Source of the DNA: Pseudomonas sp.
Lineage (GTDB): Bacteria; Pseudomonadota; Gammaproteobacteria; Pseudomonadales; Pseudomonadaceae
DNA: 9,600 nt
NCBI GenBank assembly: GCA_007117785.1
Contig: SKFV01000244.1
Location: 1 to 9,600 of the forward strand
Reading direction: 5' to 3'
A model generated the notes under the pieces. It was not told the DNA's origin. It was given only the letters and a program-made list of their open reading frames with translations, and did not search any database. The position numbers were made by a program, and so were the translations under genes. How positions within the stretch are numbered: position 1 is the first letter of the stretch; each line of letters begins with the position of its first letter. Shown one piece after another: positions 1-6,913 of the stretch.

Positions 1-136
1 CCCGCTGTAATGACGGAACAGGCAATAGTTTGGCCAGTGCAAAGGGCACCAGCACGGAAAAGCTCAACAGGGTGTTGAGCACCAGCAGCAGGGCCGCGAT
101 AGCTCCGCGCAGGAAAGCCGGCAAAAAATACAACAT
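1..136 (-). CDS. Membrane-anchored acyltransferase, N-terminal fragment (PlsC/YihG-like), cut by window edge
   Basis: Reading leftward from the ATG at 134-136, the frame stays open for 45 codons to the edge, so only the N-terminus is visible. It begins MLYFLPAFLRGAIAALLLVL and continues as a hydrophobic, membrane-spanning stretch ending in AKLLPVPSLQR. This resembles the start of the YihG branch of 1-acylglycerol-3-phosphate acyltransferases, where a membrane helix is followed by a KLL-P-P motif before the catalytic domain. The catalytic HX4D motif would lie outside the window, so the enzyme class rests on the N-terminus and on remembered gene order next to pta in pseudomonads. It starts 22 bases after the pta stop on the same strand and is probably the third gene of the ackA-pta transcript. 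No strong ribosome binding site is seen before the ATG. A generic membrane protein is the alternative. Confidence 0.6.
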   Translation of the reverse strand, partial: MLYFLPAFLRGAIAALLLVLNTLLSFSVLVPFALAKLLPVPSLQR

Positions 137-158
137 CACTCAGATCTCGTCGGTGGCG

Positions 159-2309
159 TCAGCCTGCCGCATCCTTGGCCTGGTCATCCGCCTGAATGGC
201 AGTCAGGGCGATAGTGTAAACGATGTCATCGACCAATGCCCCGCGTGATAGGTCGTTCACCGGCTTGCGCAAGCCCTGCAGCATGGGGCCGACACTGACC
301 ACATTGGCACTGCGCTGCACCGCCTTGTAGGTGGTATTGCCGGTATTCAGGTCAGGGAAAATAAATACCGTGGCCTGGCCGGCGACCGGACTGTCCGGGG
401 CTTTTTGTTTACCCACGCTGGCAATGGCAGCAGCATCATATTGCAGGGGGCCATCGATCAGCAGGTCAGGACGCTTTTCCTGAGCCAGGCGCGTCGCTTC
501 ACGCACTTTTTCCACATCGACGCCGGTGCCTGAGCTGCCGGTGGAGTAACTGATCATGGCCACGCGAGGCGGGATGCCGAAGGACTCGGCTGAGCGCGCG
601 CTCTGGATGGCGATTTCTGCCAGTTCTTCTGCATTCGGATCCGGATTGACTGCACAATCGCCATAGACCAGCACCTGATCCGGCAGCAGCATGAAAAAGA
701 TCGAGGACACCAGGTTGTAGCCGGGTGCGGTCTTGATCAGTTGGAAGGCCGGGCGGATGGTATTGGCGGTAGTATGAACGGCACCGGATACCAGGCCATC
801 AACTTCGCCTAGGGCCAGCATCATGGTACCGAGTACGACATTATCTTCCAGTTGCTGCAGGGCCATAGGGGCATTCAGGCCGCGGCCCTGGCGCAGCTTG
901 ACCATGGCGTCGACGTAGGCTTCACGAACGTTGTCGGGGTCAATGATCTGCAGTCCATCAGGCAAGGTGATGTGCTGGGCGCGCGCGACTGCTTCGACGG
1001 ATTCGCGGCTGGCCAATAAAATACAGTCGGCGATTCCCCGCCGCTGACAGATGGCAGCAGCTTGCACGGTGCGAGGCTCGTCACCTTCCGGCAGCACGAT
1101 ACGTTTGCGAGCCTGCTGCGCGCGTTGCATCAATTCATAGCGAAACGCCGGGGGTGACATGCGCAGCTCACGTGGCTTGGTACCGCAGCGGCGCTCTAGC
1201 CAGGCGTGGTCGATATGCGAGGCGACATAATCGGTAACCCGTTCGGCGCGCTCCTGGTCATCAATCGGAATTTCCCGGTTCATGCGGTCGAGACGGGTGG
1301 CTGTATTGAAGGTGTTGCTGTCAGCCACCATCAACGGCAAACCGCCATCCAGGGCTGGCTGGCATAGGCGGGCAACCCGTTCATCCGGAGCCATACCGCC
1401 CGTCAATAGCAGGCCAGCCAGCGGAGTGCCGGACAGGGCGGCAAGGCTGCTGGCAATAATAATGTCATCGCGGTCACCCGGGGTGACCACCAGCGTACCG
1501 GGTTTAAGTCGCTCAACAATGTACGGGACGGTGCGTGCACACAAGGCAATTTCCATTACCCGGCGCTCTTGCATGTGGCCTGGGTGCAGGATGCGTGCTT
1601 GCAATAATTCAGCGATATCCAGGGTGCGCGGTGCATTCAGCTCGTCTTGCCAGGGGATGCAGCCGATCAGACGAAAGTCTTCGGTATCCAGTACTTTGGA
1701 TTCCTGTTTGAGGGCAGCGGCAAATCCTTTCAATGTGCGCTTGAGCGCATCACGGTCGGTAGGCGGGTCTTCGGCCAACTCCAGGTCATGCACTTTGTTG
1801 ATGATAACGCCGAGTACTTTAGGGTCCTGTGGGCCGCCAAAAGTCTGTGCGTGAATCTCGATACGGTCGGCCAGAGTAGCCATGCTGTCATCATCCGGCG
1901 CGCTGACCAGGATGATGTCGGCATCCAGGGTTCTCGCCAGATGATTATTGATGCGGGCTGCATAACTGGCCTGGCGTGTCGGCACCATGCCTTCGACCAC
2001 GACAATGTCGGCATCTACTGCCGCCTGCCGGTAGCGACTGACGATATCTTCCAGCACATCGCTGAGTTCACCATTGGCCAGGCGATGTTCAACCTGCTGC
2101 AGCGCCAGTGGTTCTGGTGGTGTCAGCCCCAGGGTGCGGCTGATAAGCTCGCTGGAACGTTCCGGCCCGGCATCACCCGGGTGTGGCTGGGCAATCGGTT
2201 TGAGAAAGTGGACCTTGAGGCCGGTACGTTGCAAGGCGCGGATCAGGCCGAGACTGATTGACGTCAGGCCGACGCCAAAACCGGTCGGGGCGATAAAAAA
2301 GGTGTGCAT
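159..2309 (-). CDS. pta: Phosphate acetyltransferase, long multidomain form
   Basis: Interconverts acetyl-CoA plus phosphate and acetyl phosphate plus CoA in the cytosol; with AckA it forms the acetate overflow and acetate assimilation pathway. The 716-residue length matches the long E. coli-type enzyme (about 714). Three parts can be read. Residues 1-240 are a P-loop, CobB/BioD-like domain beginning MHTFFIAPTGFGVGLTS, with KPIAQ at 37-41. A DRTGG-type domain lies around 255-375 (TPGDRDD at 275-281, LLTGG at 301-305). The catalytic PTA domain covers about 386-706, with VLPEGDEPR at 405-413, GLVSGAVHTTANTIRP at 505-520, STGSSGTG at 589-596, and FPDLNTGNTTYKAVQR at 651-666. The ATG at 2307-2309 is preceded by AGGGAG five bases upstream, fixing the start. 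It lies 18 bases after the ackA stop, in the same operon. No sign of damage. Confidence 0.97.
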   Translation of the reverse strand: MHTFFIAPTGFGVGLTSISLGLIRALQRTGLKVHFLKPIAQPHPGDAGPERSSELISRTLGLTPPEPLALQQVEHRLANGELSDVLEDIVSRYRQAAVDADIVVVEGMVPTRQASYAARINNHLARTLDADIILVSAPDDDSMATLADRIEIHAQTFGGPQDPKVLGVIINKVHDLELAEDPPTDRDALKRTLKGFAAALKQESKVLDTEDFRLIGCIPWQDELNAPRTLDIAELLQARILHPGHMQERRVMEIALCARTVPYIVERLKPGTLVVTPGDRDDIIIASSLAALSGTPLAGLLLTGGMAPDERVARLCQPALDGGLPLMVADSNTFNTATRLDRMNREIPIDDQERAERVTDYVASHIDHAWLERRCGTKPRELRMSPPAFRYELMQRAQQARKRIVLPEGDEPRTVQAAAICQRRGIADCILLASRESVEAVARAQHITLPDGLQIIDPDNVREAYVDAMVKLRQGRGLNAPMALQQLEDNVVLGTMMLALGEVDGLVSGAVHTTANTIRPAFQLIKTAPGYNLVSSIFFMLLPDQVLVYGDCAVNPDPNAEELAEIAIQSARSAESFGIPPRVAMISYSTGSSGTGVDVEKVREATRLAQEKRPDLLIDGPLQYDAAAIASVGKQKAPDSPVAGQATVFIFPDLNTGNTTYKAVQRSANVVSVGPMLQGLRKPVNDLSRGALVDDIVYTIALTAIQADDQAKDAAG

Positions 2310-2327
2310 GACAACTCCCTGTGGGCT

Positions 2328-3521
2328 TCAGCTTGTCCGGTCCAGCAAGTGCAGGCTTTCTTCGGCAATCTGGCGTTCTTCATCGGTCGGTATGACCAGA
2401 ATAGCTGCTGAGTCACTGGCTTCAATATTGCCAGTCTGGCCGCGCGGCAGGTTGCTGTTGGCGTCGGGGTCCAGATGCAGGCCCAGGATCCCCAGGTGCT
2501 TGACCGTCAGTGCGCGAGTCAGCGCAGAGTTTTCGCCAATACCACCGGTAAAGATCAGGCCGTCGATACGCGGCAGAGCCACAGCCAGCCCTGCGAGTGA
2601 GCGTGCCAGGCGGTAGCAGAAAACCTCTATCGCCAGTTTGGCGCCGTCGTGACCGCCTTTGCGCGCCTGCTCCAGTTCGCGCATGTCGTTGGACAGGCCG
2701 GACAGGCCAAGCAGGCCGCTCTCACGGTTCAGCAAGCGTTCGATGCGCGGCAGATCCCAGCCCAGGGTTCGTCCCAAATGGGCATGCAGATTGGGGTCGA
2801 CATCACCACTGCGGGTACCCATCACCAGACCCTCCAGAGGTGTCAGTCCCATGCTGGTGTCGAGGCTGCTGCCGTCAAGTACTGCGCAACTGGAGCAACC
2901 GTTGCCCAGGTGCGCGCTGAGCCAGGCACCTTTAATGGCTGGCCACCCACGCAGCAATGCAGCCTGCTGGGTCACATATTGATGGCTGGTGCCATGAAAA
3001 CCATAGCGCCTTACACCGTGCACTGCGTAGAGCTCATCCGGCAGCGCGTAGCGATAGGCATGCGGTGGCATACTCTGGTGGAACGCCGTATCGAATATCG
3101 CCACATGCGGAATTTGCGCGAACACCGCTTGCGCGGCACGAATACCAATCAGGTTGGCCGGGTTATGGAGCGGGGCCAGTGGTGCATTGGCTTCGATGGC
3201 GGTGATGACCTCAGAGTCGATCAGGGCTGCACCGGTAAAATATTCGCCGCCGTGCACCACTCGGTGGCCAACCGCACTCAATGGTTGTTCAGCGTGGTTA
3301 TCAATCAACGGCAGTAGCGCTGCCATGGTATCTGCATGCCCGCCCGGTGACAGCGCCTTGCTCTGCTTTCCAGTGCTTGTCTGCCAGTGCAGCACGGCAT
3401 TGGGTGATTCCAGTTGCTCGGCAAGACCGCTGAGCAGGGCGGCACTGTCGCCCTCACGGCGTAAAGCAAACTTGATCGATGAACTGCCGCAATTGACCAC
3501 AAGAACCAGACGATGTGCCAT
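2328..3521 (-). CDS. ackA: Acetate kinase
   Basis: Cytosolic acetate kinase, which converts acetyl phosphate and ADP to acetate and ATP and also works in reverse. From the ATG at 3519-3521 it has 397 residues, close to the usual 400. Family signatures are all present: NCGSSSIKF at 10-18, GHRVVHGG at 85-92, the DTAFHQ block at 144-149 with the catalytic Asp position, RRYGFHGTSH at 171-180, the phosphate-loop HLGNGCS at 204-210, TRSGDVDP at 236-243, GGIGEN at 326-331, and PTDEE at 378-382. The frame stays open upstream to another ATG at 3554, adding 11 residues. I prefer 3521 because acetate kinases normally have the NCGSSS motif about ten residues from the N-terminus and the extra residues look unlike the family. 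The ribosome binding site is weak for both starts. It is the first gene of the ackA-pta operon and is transcribed divergently from slyD. Confidence 0.97.
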   Translation of the reverse strand: MAHRLVLVVNCGSSSIKFALRREGDSAALLSGLAEQLESPNAVLHWQTSTGKQSKALSPGGHADTMAALLPLIDNHAEQPLSAVGHRVVHGGEYFTGAALIDSEVITAIEANAPLAPLHNPANLIGIRAAQAVFAQIPHVAIFDTAFHQSMPPHAYRYALPDELYAVHGVRRYGFHGTSHQYVTQQAALLRGWPAIKGAWLSAHLGNGCSSCAVLDGSSLDTSMGLTPLEGLVMGTRSGDVDPNLHAHLGRTLGWDLPRIERLLNRESGLLGLSGLSNDMRELEQARKGGHDGAKLAIEVFCYRLARSLAGLAVALPRIDGLIFTGGIGENSALTRALTVKHLGILGLHLDPDANSNLPRGQTGNIEASDSAAILVIPTDEERQIAEESLHLLDRTS

Positions 3522-3595
3522 GGAATACTCGTTGAAAAATGAATGAGTGGCCATCCCCGTTCGGCTGACAAGGGGGCACTTCGGCCATAGCTGCT

Positions 3596-3624
3596 ATCTT
3601 GGGTTGCTGTCATGCGTCGGTCAA
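3596..3624 (-). promoter_or_regulatory. Putative sigma-70 promoter of the ackA operon
   Basis: On the minus strand TTGACC (3619-3624) is followed after 17 bases by CAAGAT (3596-3601), which keeps the important A2, A5 and T6 of the -10 box. Initiation would fall near 3588, leaving a leader of about 67 bases before the ackA ATG. It is a pattern match only; other weak combinations exist in the divergent region. Confidence 0.35.
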
Positions 3625-3634
3625 GCCGTGCGTT

Positions 3635-3662
3635 TTGCTGATTTCCTGCGTACACTTACCAT
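3635..3662 (+). promoter_or_regulatory. Possible slyD promoter
   Basis: TTGCTG (3635-3640) and TACCAT (3657-3662) are separated by 16 bases and stand about 30 bases before the preferred slyD start. Both boxes are imperfect. It is the best candidate I can see in the ackA-slyD divergent region (3522-3691), which otherwise holds nothing recognisable. Confidence 0.25.
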
Positions 3663-3691
3663 TTTTCAAGCAATAAACAGGTATGCAAACT

Positions 3692-4177
3692 ATGCAAGTA
3701 ACTGCCAACAAAGCCGTATCGATTGACTATACCCTGAGCAACGATGCTGGCGACGTACTGGATTCATCCAACGGCGGTGCTCCGCTGGTTTATCTGCACG
3801 GCGCTGGTAACATCATTCCGGGTCTGGAAAAGGCGCTGGAAGGCAAGCAACAGGGCGATGAAGTCAAAGTGAGTGTTGAGCCGGCCGAGGCCTATGGCGA
3901 GTTCAACAGCGAGCTGGTTGCCGTGTTGGGCCGTCATATGTTCGAAGGCGTCGATACCCTGGAAGAAGGCATGCAGTTTCATGCCTCTGGTCCGGATGGC
4001 AGCATGCAGATCGTGACTATCAAGGCGGTTGAAGGTGATGAAGTAACGGTTGACGGTAACCATCCGTTGGCCGGTCAGCGCCTCAACTTCGAAGTGAAGG
4101 TCATCGACGTGCGTGACGCCAATGAAGAAGAAATCGCGCATGGTCACATCCATGGCGAGGGTGGCGTCGAGCACTAA
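3692..4177 (+). CDS. slyD: FKBP-type peptidyl-prolyl cis-trans isomerase, SlyD family
   Basis: Cytosolic prolyl isomerase and folding chaperone; in E. coli SlyD also binds nickel and assists hydrogenase maturation. From the second ATG (3692) it has 161 residues. An FKBP half (about 1-68) carries the typical YTLSNDAGDVLDSS and GAGNIIPGLEKALEG segments. An inserted IF (insert-in-flap) chaperone domain spans about 70-122 and includes the phrase GMQFHASGPDG. The FKBP fold resumes at DGNHPLAGQRLNFEVKV. The C-terminal tail is only HGHIHGEGGVEH, far shorter and poorer in Cys and His than the E. coli metal-binding tail, so reduced metal capacity is inferred. An in-frame ATG at 3683 adds three residues. 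I prefer 3692 because AGG at 3679-3681 is far too close to 3683 and the shorter form begins like family members. It is monocistronic by its terminator. Confidence 0.95.
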   Translation: MQVTANKAVSIDYTLSNDAGDVLDSSNGGAPLVYLHGAGNIIPGLEKALEGKQQGDEVKVSVEPAEAYGEFNSELVAVLGRHMFEGVDTLEEGMQFHASGPDGSMQIVTIKAVEGDEVTVDGNHPLAGQRLNFEVKVIDVRDANEEEIAHGHIHGEGGVEH

Positions 4178-4193
4178 GCTCTACGCGCTATCG

Positions 4194-4221
4194 AAAAAAC
4201 CGGGCATGGCCCGGTTTTTTT
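4194..4221 (+). terminator. Rho-independent terminator of slyD
   Basis: CCGGGC (4200-4205) and GCCCGG (4209-4214) form a six-pair GC stem with a three-base loop. It is flanked by six A (4194-4199) and seven T (4215-4221). It lies 17 bases after the slyD stop. The A and T tracts make it potentially active in both directions, but there is no minus-strand gene arriving here to use it. Confidence 0.93.
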
Positions 4222-4303
4222 GTGTCCCTGATTTTTATCGGCAGGCAATTGATTTCCGCCCATCAGCAAAATCAATAATAAATATTTTCTCTATCATAAG
4301 AAG

Positions 4304-4320
4304 TTGACCGGTCGTATAGT
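4304..4320 (+). promoter_or_regulatory. Operator-like palindrome overlapping the promoter of the TetR-type regulator gene
   Basis: The perfect palindrome GACCGGTC (4306-4313) sits just before TATAGT (4315-4320), a five-of-six match to a -10 box, and 14 bases before the regulator ATG. The sequence TTGACCGGTCGTATAG (4304-4319) recurs in inverted orientation at 4922-4937 with 15 of 16 bases identical. A TetR dimer bound here would cover the -10/-35 spacer, so autorepression is the natural reading. No good -35 box is present at the right distance. The preceding 4222-4303 stretch is AT-rich with nothing else recognisable. Confidence 0.6.
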
Positions 4321-4327
4321 GCTTCTC

Positions 4328-4915
4328 ATGAACGCTATCCAAGACAAACGTGCCCGCATTCTGGCGGCTGGTACCGAGGTGATGTTGCGCAAGGGCTATA
4401 ACGGCACTGGCGTGCAGGAAATCACCAAGGGGGCTGGTGTGCCCAAAGGCTCCTTCTATCATTATTTTGAAAGCAAGGAAGACTTTGCCATTCAGGCGCT
4501 GCATTACTATTACACGCCGCGCCTGGAGCGCTTTGCCCGCGCCCTCGAGGCGGGCAATGACTCGCCCCGCGAACGTATTCTGCAGTTCTATCGCGACCTG
4601 GTCGGCTATTTTGCCAACCAGGAAGAGCCGACACATCAGTGTTTTATTGGCAGTCTCTGCCATGAAAAGGCTGACGAGAGCCAGCCGATTGGCTATGCCG
4701 CTAGCGCTATTCTCAAGCGTTCCAGTGACGTACTGGCAGGTGGTCTGGCGCAGGCGCGCGATGCCGGCGAGTTACCCGCAGGTCAGGATCCGCAGGCACT
4801 GGCACACTTTATTGGCTCGGCCTGGGAAGGTGCGCTGCTGCGGATGAAGATTGATCGCCAGATTGCACCCTTACGCGTGTTTATCGACCAACTCGAGCGG
4901 TTGCTACAGCGCTGA
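4328..4915 (+). CDS. TetR-family repressor, NemR-like electrophile and redox sensor
   Basis: A 195-residue TetR-family DNA-binding repressor. The N-terminal helix-turn-helix covers about 7-53, ending in VPKGSFYHYFESKEDF, the recognition-helix block shared with E. coli NemR. The rest is the ligand-binding and dimer domain. Cys104 (THQCFIGSLC) and Lys174 (LLRMKIDR) fall where E. coli NemR has Cys106 and Lys175, the residues proposed to form its bleach-responsive switch; a second Cys lies at 111. It directly precedes an old yellow enzyme gene, as nemR precedes nemA in E. coli, and is flanked by two operator-like sites. I chose the ATG at 4328 because residues from there align with TetR N-termini; a TTG at 4304 would add eight residues and put the operator inside the gene. 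No ribosome binding site precedes 4328. Family certain; ligand and target inferred. Confidence 0.88.
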   Translation: MNAIQDKRARILAAGTEVMLRKGYNGTGVQEITKGAGVPKGSFYHYFESKEDFAIQALHYYYTPRLERFARALEAGNDSPRERILQFYRDLVGYFANQEEPTHQCFIGSLCHEKADESQPIGYAASAILKRSSDVLAGGLAQARDAGELPAGQDPQALAHFIGSAWEGALLRMKIDRQIAPLRVFIDQLERLLQR

Positions 4916-4921
4916 ATGTTT

Positions 4922-4937
4922 CTAGACGACCGGTCAA
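4922..4937 (-). promoter_or_regulatory. Second operator-like site, before the old yellow enzyme gene
   Basis: CTAGACGACCGGTCAA is the reverse complement, with one mismatch, of the site upstream of the regulator gene, and contains the same GACCGGTC palindrome (4928-4935). It starts seven bases after the regulator stop and lies about 55 bases before the next start codon. Weak promoter boxes (TAGACG at 4923-4928 and TACAAG at 4947-4952, spacing 18) overlap it. The downstream gene may therefore have its own regulated promoter as well as read-through from the regulator gene. Confidence 0.55.
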
Positions 4938-4965
4938 GCAAGCAGGTACAAGACCTGTTGACCGG
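4930..4965. repeat. Interrupted inverted repeat between regulator and old yellow enzyme genes
   Basis: CCGGTCAA (4930-4937) is matched by TTGACCGG (4958-4965), and inside it CAGGT (4943-4947) is matched by ACCTG (4953-4957). As RNA this gives an eight-pair outer stem, a five-base bulge (GCAAG) and a five-pair inner stem with a five-base loop. No T tract follows, so it is not a typical terminator. The outer arms share the operator core, so it may instead be a second repressor half-site on the DNA. Confidence 0.55.
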
Positions 4966-4992
4966 CGTTGATCATTAACTATGGAGTTATCT

Positions 4993-6102
4993 ATGTCCGT
5001 TGATACCGGTTCCTTGTTTGCCCCTTTCCAGTACGGCCCGCTGACCATCAACAGCCGTATCGTCATGGCGCCCATGACGCGTCAGTTCTCGCCCAAAGGT
5101 GTGCCGGGTGACAATGTTGCCTAGTACTACCGTCGCCGCGCCGAAGCTGGTGTGGGTCTGATTGTGACCGAGGGCACGACGGTAGGTACGCCGGCTGCGA
5201 CCATGGGGCCGAACATTCCGCGTATTCACGGTGAAGATGCCTTGGCTGGCTGGAAGAAAGTGGTTGATGAAGTGCATGCTGTGGGTGGCAAGATTGCACC
5301 GCAGCTGTGGCACGTGGGTAATACCCGCCGCCTGGGTACCAAGCCGGACGAGGATGTGCCTGGCTATGGCCCGATGGAAAAGCGCAAGGGCGATACCGTG
5401 CTGGTTCACGGCATGACGCAGGCGGATATCGATGAGGTTGTTCAGGCCTTTGCTCAAGCCGCTGCCGACTCCAAGGCGATCGGTTTTGATGCCATCGAGC
5501 TGCACGGTGCGCACGGTTACCTGATCGACCAGTTCTTCTGGGAAGGTACCAACCAGCGTACTGACAAGTACGGTGGCAGCATGGAAAACCGTGGTCGTCT
5601 GGCGGTAGAAATCATTGAAGCCGTTCGCGCTGCTGTGGGCCCGGACTACCCGATCATTTTCCGCTTCTCGCAGTGGAAGCAGCAGGACTACACCGCGCGC
5701 CTGGCCCCGACGCCTGAACTGCTGGAGCAGTTCCTCGTACCGCTGGTCGCTGCTGGTGTGGACATCTTCCATTGCTCGCAACGCCGCTTCTGGGAGCCGG
5801 AGTTCGAAGGGTCCGACCTCAACCTGGCGGGCTGGACCGGCAAACTGACCGGCAAGCCGACCATTACCGTGGGCAGCGTCGGCCTGGACAGCGAATTCCT
5901 CGAATATATGGTCGAGACCGACAAGGTGGCCAAAACCGCCAACCTCGATGATCTGCTGGTTCGTCTGGGTCAGGGTGAGTTTGATCTGGTTGCCGTCGGT
6001 CGCGCGCTGATTGTTGACCCGCAGTGGTCAGCCAAGGTGCGCGAAGGCCGCTTTACCGACATCCTGCCCTTCAGTCGCGAGGCGTTGGGCGAGCTGTCCT
6101 GA
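4993..6102 (+). pseudogene. Old yellow enzyme family NADH:flavin oxidoreductase with in-frame amber stop at codon 44
   Basis: The ATG at 4993 follows GGAG by six bases. The frame reads 43 codons (ending PGDNVA), meets TAG at 5122-5124, then continues without interruption to TGA at 6100-6102, 369 positions in all. Before the stop are the TIM-barrel entry and the FMN-contacting MAPMTR block (25-30). After it come YYRRRAEAGVGLIVTEGTT, QLWHVGN (104-110), the catalytic and substrate-binding HGAHGYLIDQFFW (171-183), GGSMENR (194-200), and the FMN-phosphate region around TVGSVG (292-297) and VGRALI (335-340). Such enzymes reduce activated alkenes, quinones and other electrophiles with NAD(P)H. A fragment restarting at the GTG at 5152 would lack the MAPMTR strand and has no good ribosome binding site, so a working product is unlikely without suppression. 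The frame is otherwise intact, pointing to a very recent mutation or a base error. Confidence 0.85.
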
Positions 6103-6855
6103 TCAGTTGATCGTCTTTGGCTGCCGTGCATAGTGCTCGACCCAGAGCAGGGTCGAGCCGGCTACGGCAGCCGGCATGATCATCACATTGATCAGTGGAA
6201 TCAGGCTGCCCAGGTACACGGGTAGCCCGAAACTCATCATCAGGGTTCGCCGTTGACGCATCCAGTCCAGTTGCTCGTTCAGGCTGATGCCATCGTTATC
6301 TGCCTGATAGTCCAGATACTGTACCGCCATCACCCATACGCCAAAGACCAGCAACAGCGGCGTGACCACCAGATTCACCACCGGTAGCAAACTCAACAGC
6401 AACAACCCCACTAAACGCGGCAGATAATAGGCCAGTTTGGCCAGTTCGCGACCAATGCTGTGCGGTATCAGCCACAGCCAACTTTGCCAATGTCCAGGTT
6501 GTGGTGCTTCACCCCGCCGCTGTTGTGCAAGTTTTTCCGCCAACACGGCATAAAAGGGTGAGCCGATCAGGTTGGCCAGAATACTGAAGGTGAAAAACAG
6601 CACCAGCAGGAGCAATATGGCAAACAGTGGCCATAGCAGCCATTGCAAAAAGCCCAGCCAGTCGGGCAAGGTGCCAAGCAATTGCTCCAGCAGGGTATTG
6701 AAGCCATGCCCGGCCCAGCCAATCAGGCTGATCAGTAGCAGGGTGTTCAAGAGTGCAGGGATCACGACGTAACGACGTAGTCCGGGCTGCCACATAGCGT
6801 GCCAGCCGGCGCGCAGGTAACTGCTGCCAGTGAGCACTGGGGGTTGAGCAGGCAT
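6103..6855 (-). CDS. cysZ: Sulfate transporter CysZ
   Basis: Inner-membrane sulfate uptake protein that feeds cysteine biosynthesis. The 250-residue length is close to E. coli CysZ (253). The protein follows the E. coli pattern throughout: SSYLRAGWHAMWQPGLRRYVVIP at the N-terminus, a hydrophobic pair around 35-100, ANLIGSPFYAVLAEKLAQ, the REL-KLAYYLPR segment, then VMAVQYLDYQADN and the final PLINVMIMPAAVAGSTLLWVEHY. The ATG at 6853-6855 has GGAG five bases upstream; a GTG at 6861 overlaps that site and is not a likely start. The gene faces the old yellow enzyme gene tail to tail with no gap and diverges from trxB. A TATGAT element (6911-6916, minus strand) could be its -10 box, but no matching -35 box is seen. 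CysB control is expected from other species, not shown here. Confidence 0.95.
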   Translation of the reverse strand: MPAQPPVLTGSSYLRAGWHAMWQPGLRRYVVIPALLNTLLLISLIGWAGHGFNTLLEQLLGTLPDWLGFLQWLLWPLFAILLLLVLFFTFSILANLIGSPFYAVLAEKLAQQRRGEAPQPGHWQSWLWLIPHSIGRELAKLAYYLPRLVGLLLLSLLPVVNLVVTPLLLVFGVWVMAVQYLDYQADNDGISLNEQLDWMRQRRTLMMSFGLPVYLGSLIPLINVMIMPAAVAGSTLLWVEHYARQPKTIN

Positions 6856-6913
6856 ACACACTCCAAAGTGAAACTGTAACCATCACCCGTACAAGGGCTG
6901 TGATGCCGCGATC

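Noticed and set aside
1647..2261. Plus-strand frame of 204 codons opposite pta
   Set aside because: It lies wholly inside the strongly supported pta gene and its translation has no recognisable domain.
3522..3554. Eleven-residue N-terminal extension of AckA from the ATG at 3554
   Set aside because: Acetate kinases place the NCGSSS motif near residue 10, which fits the start at 3521. The extension is unlike the family and has no better ribosome binding site.
4304..4327. TTG start at 4304 for the TetR-family regulator
   Set aside because: It would place the operator-like palindrome inside the coding region and add eight residues not expected before the helix-turn-helix.
4987..5781. Long minus-strand open frame (264 codons) opposite the old yellow enzyme gene
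   Set aside because: Its product is low-complexity in Arg, His and Thr with no recognisable domain, and the plus strand carries a clear enzyme. Such frames are common in GC-rich coding DNA.
5152..6102. Separate shorter old yellow enzyme gene starting at the GTG at 5152
   Set aside because: It lacks the first barrel strand and the FMN-contacting MAPMTR block and has no ribosome binding site. The sequence before the amber codon is clearly the missing N-terminus in the same frame.
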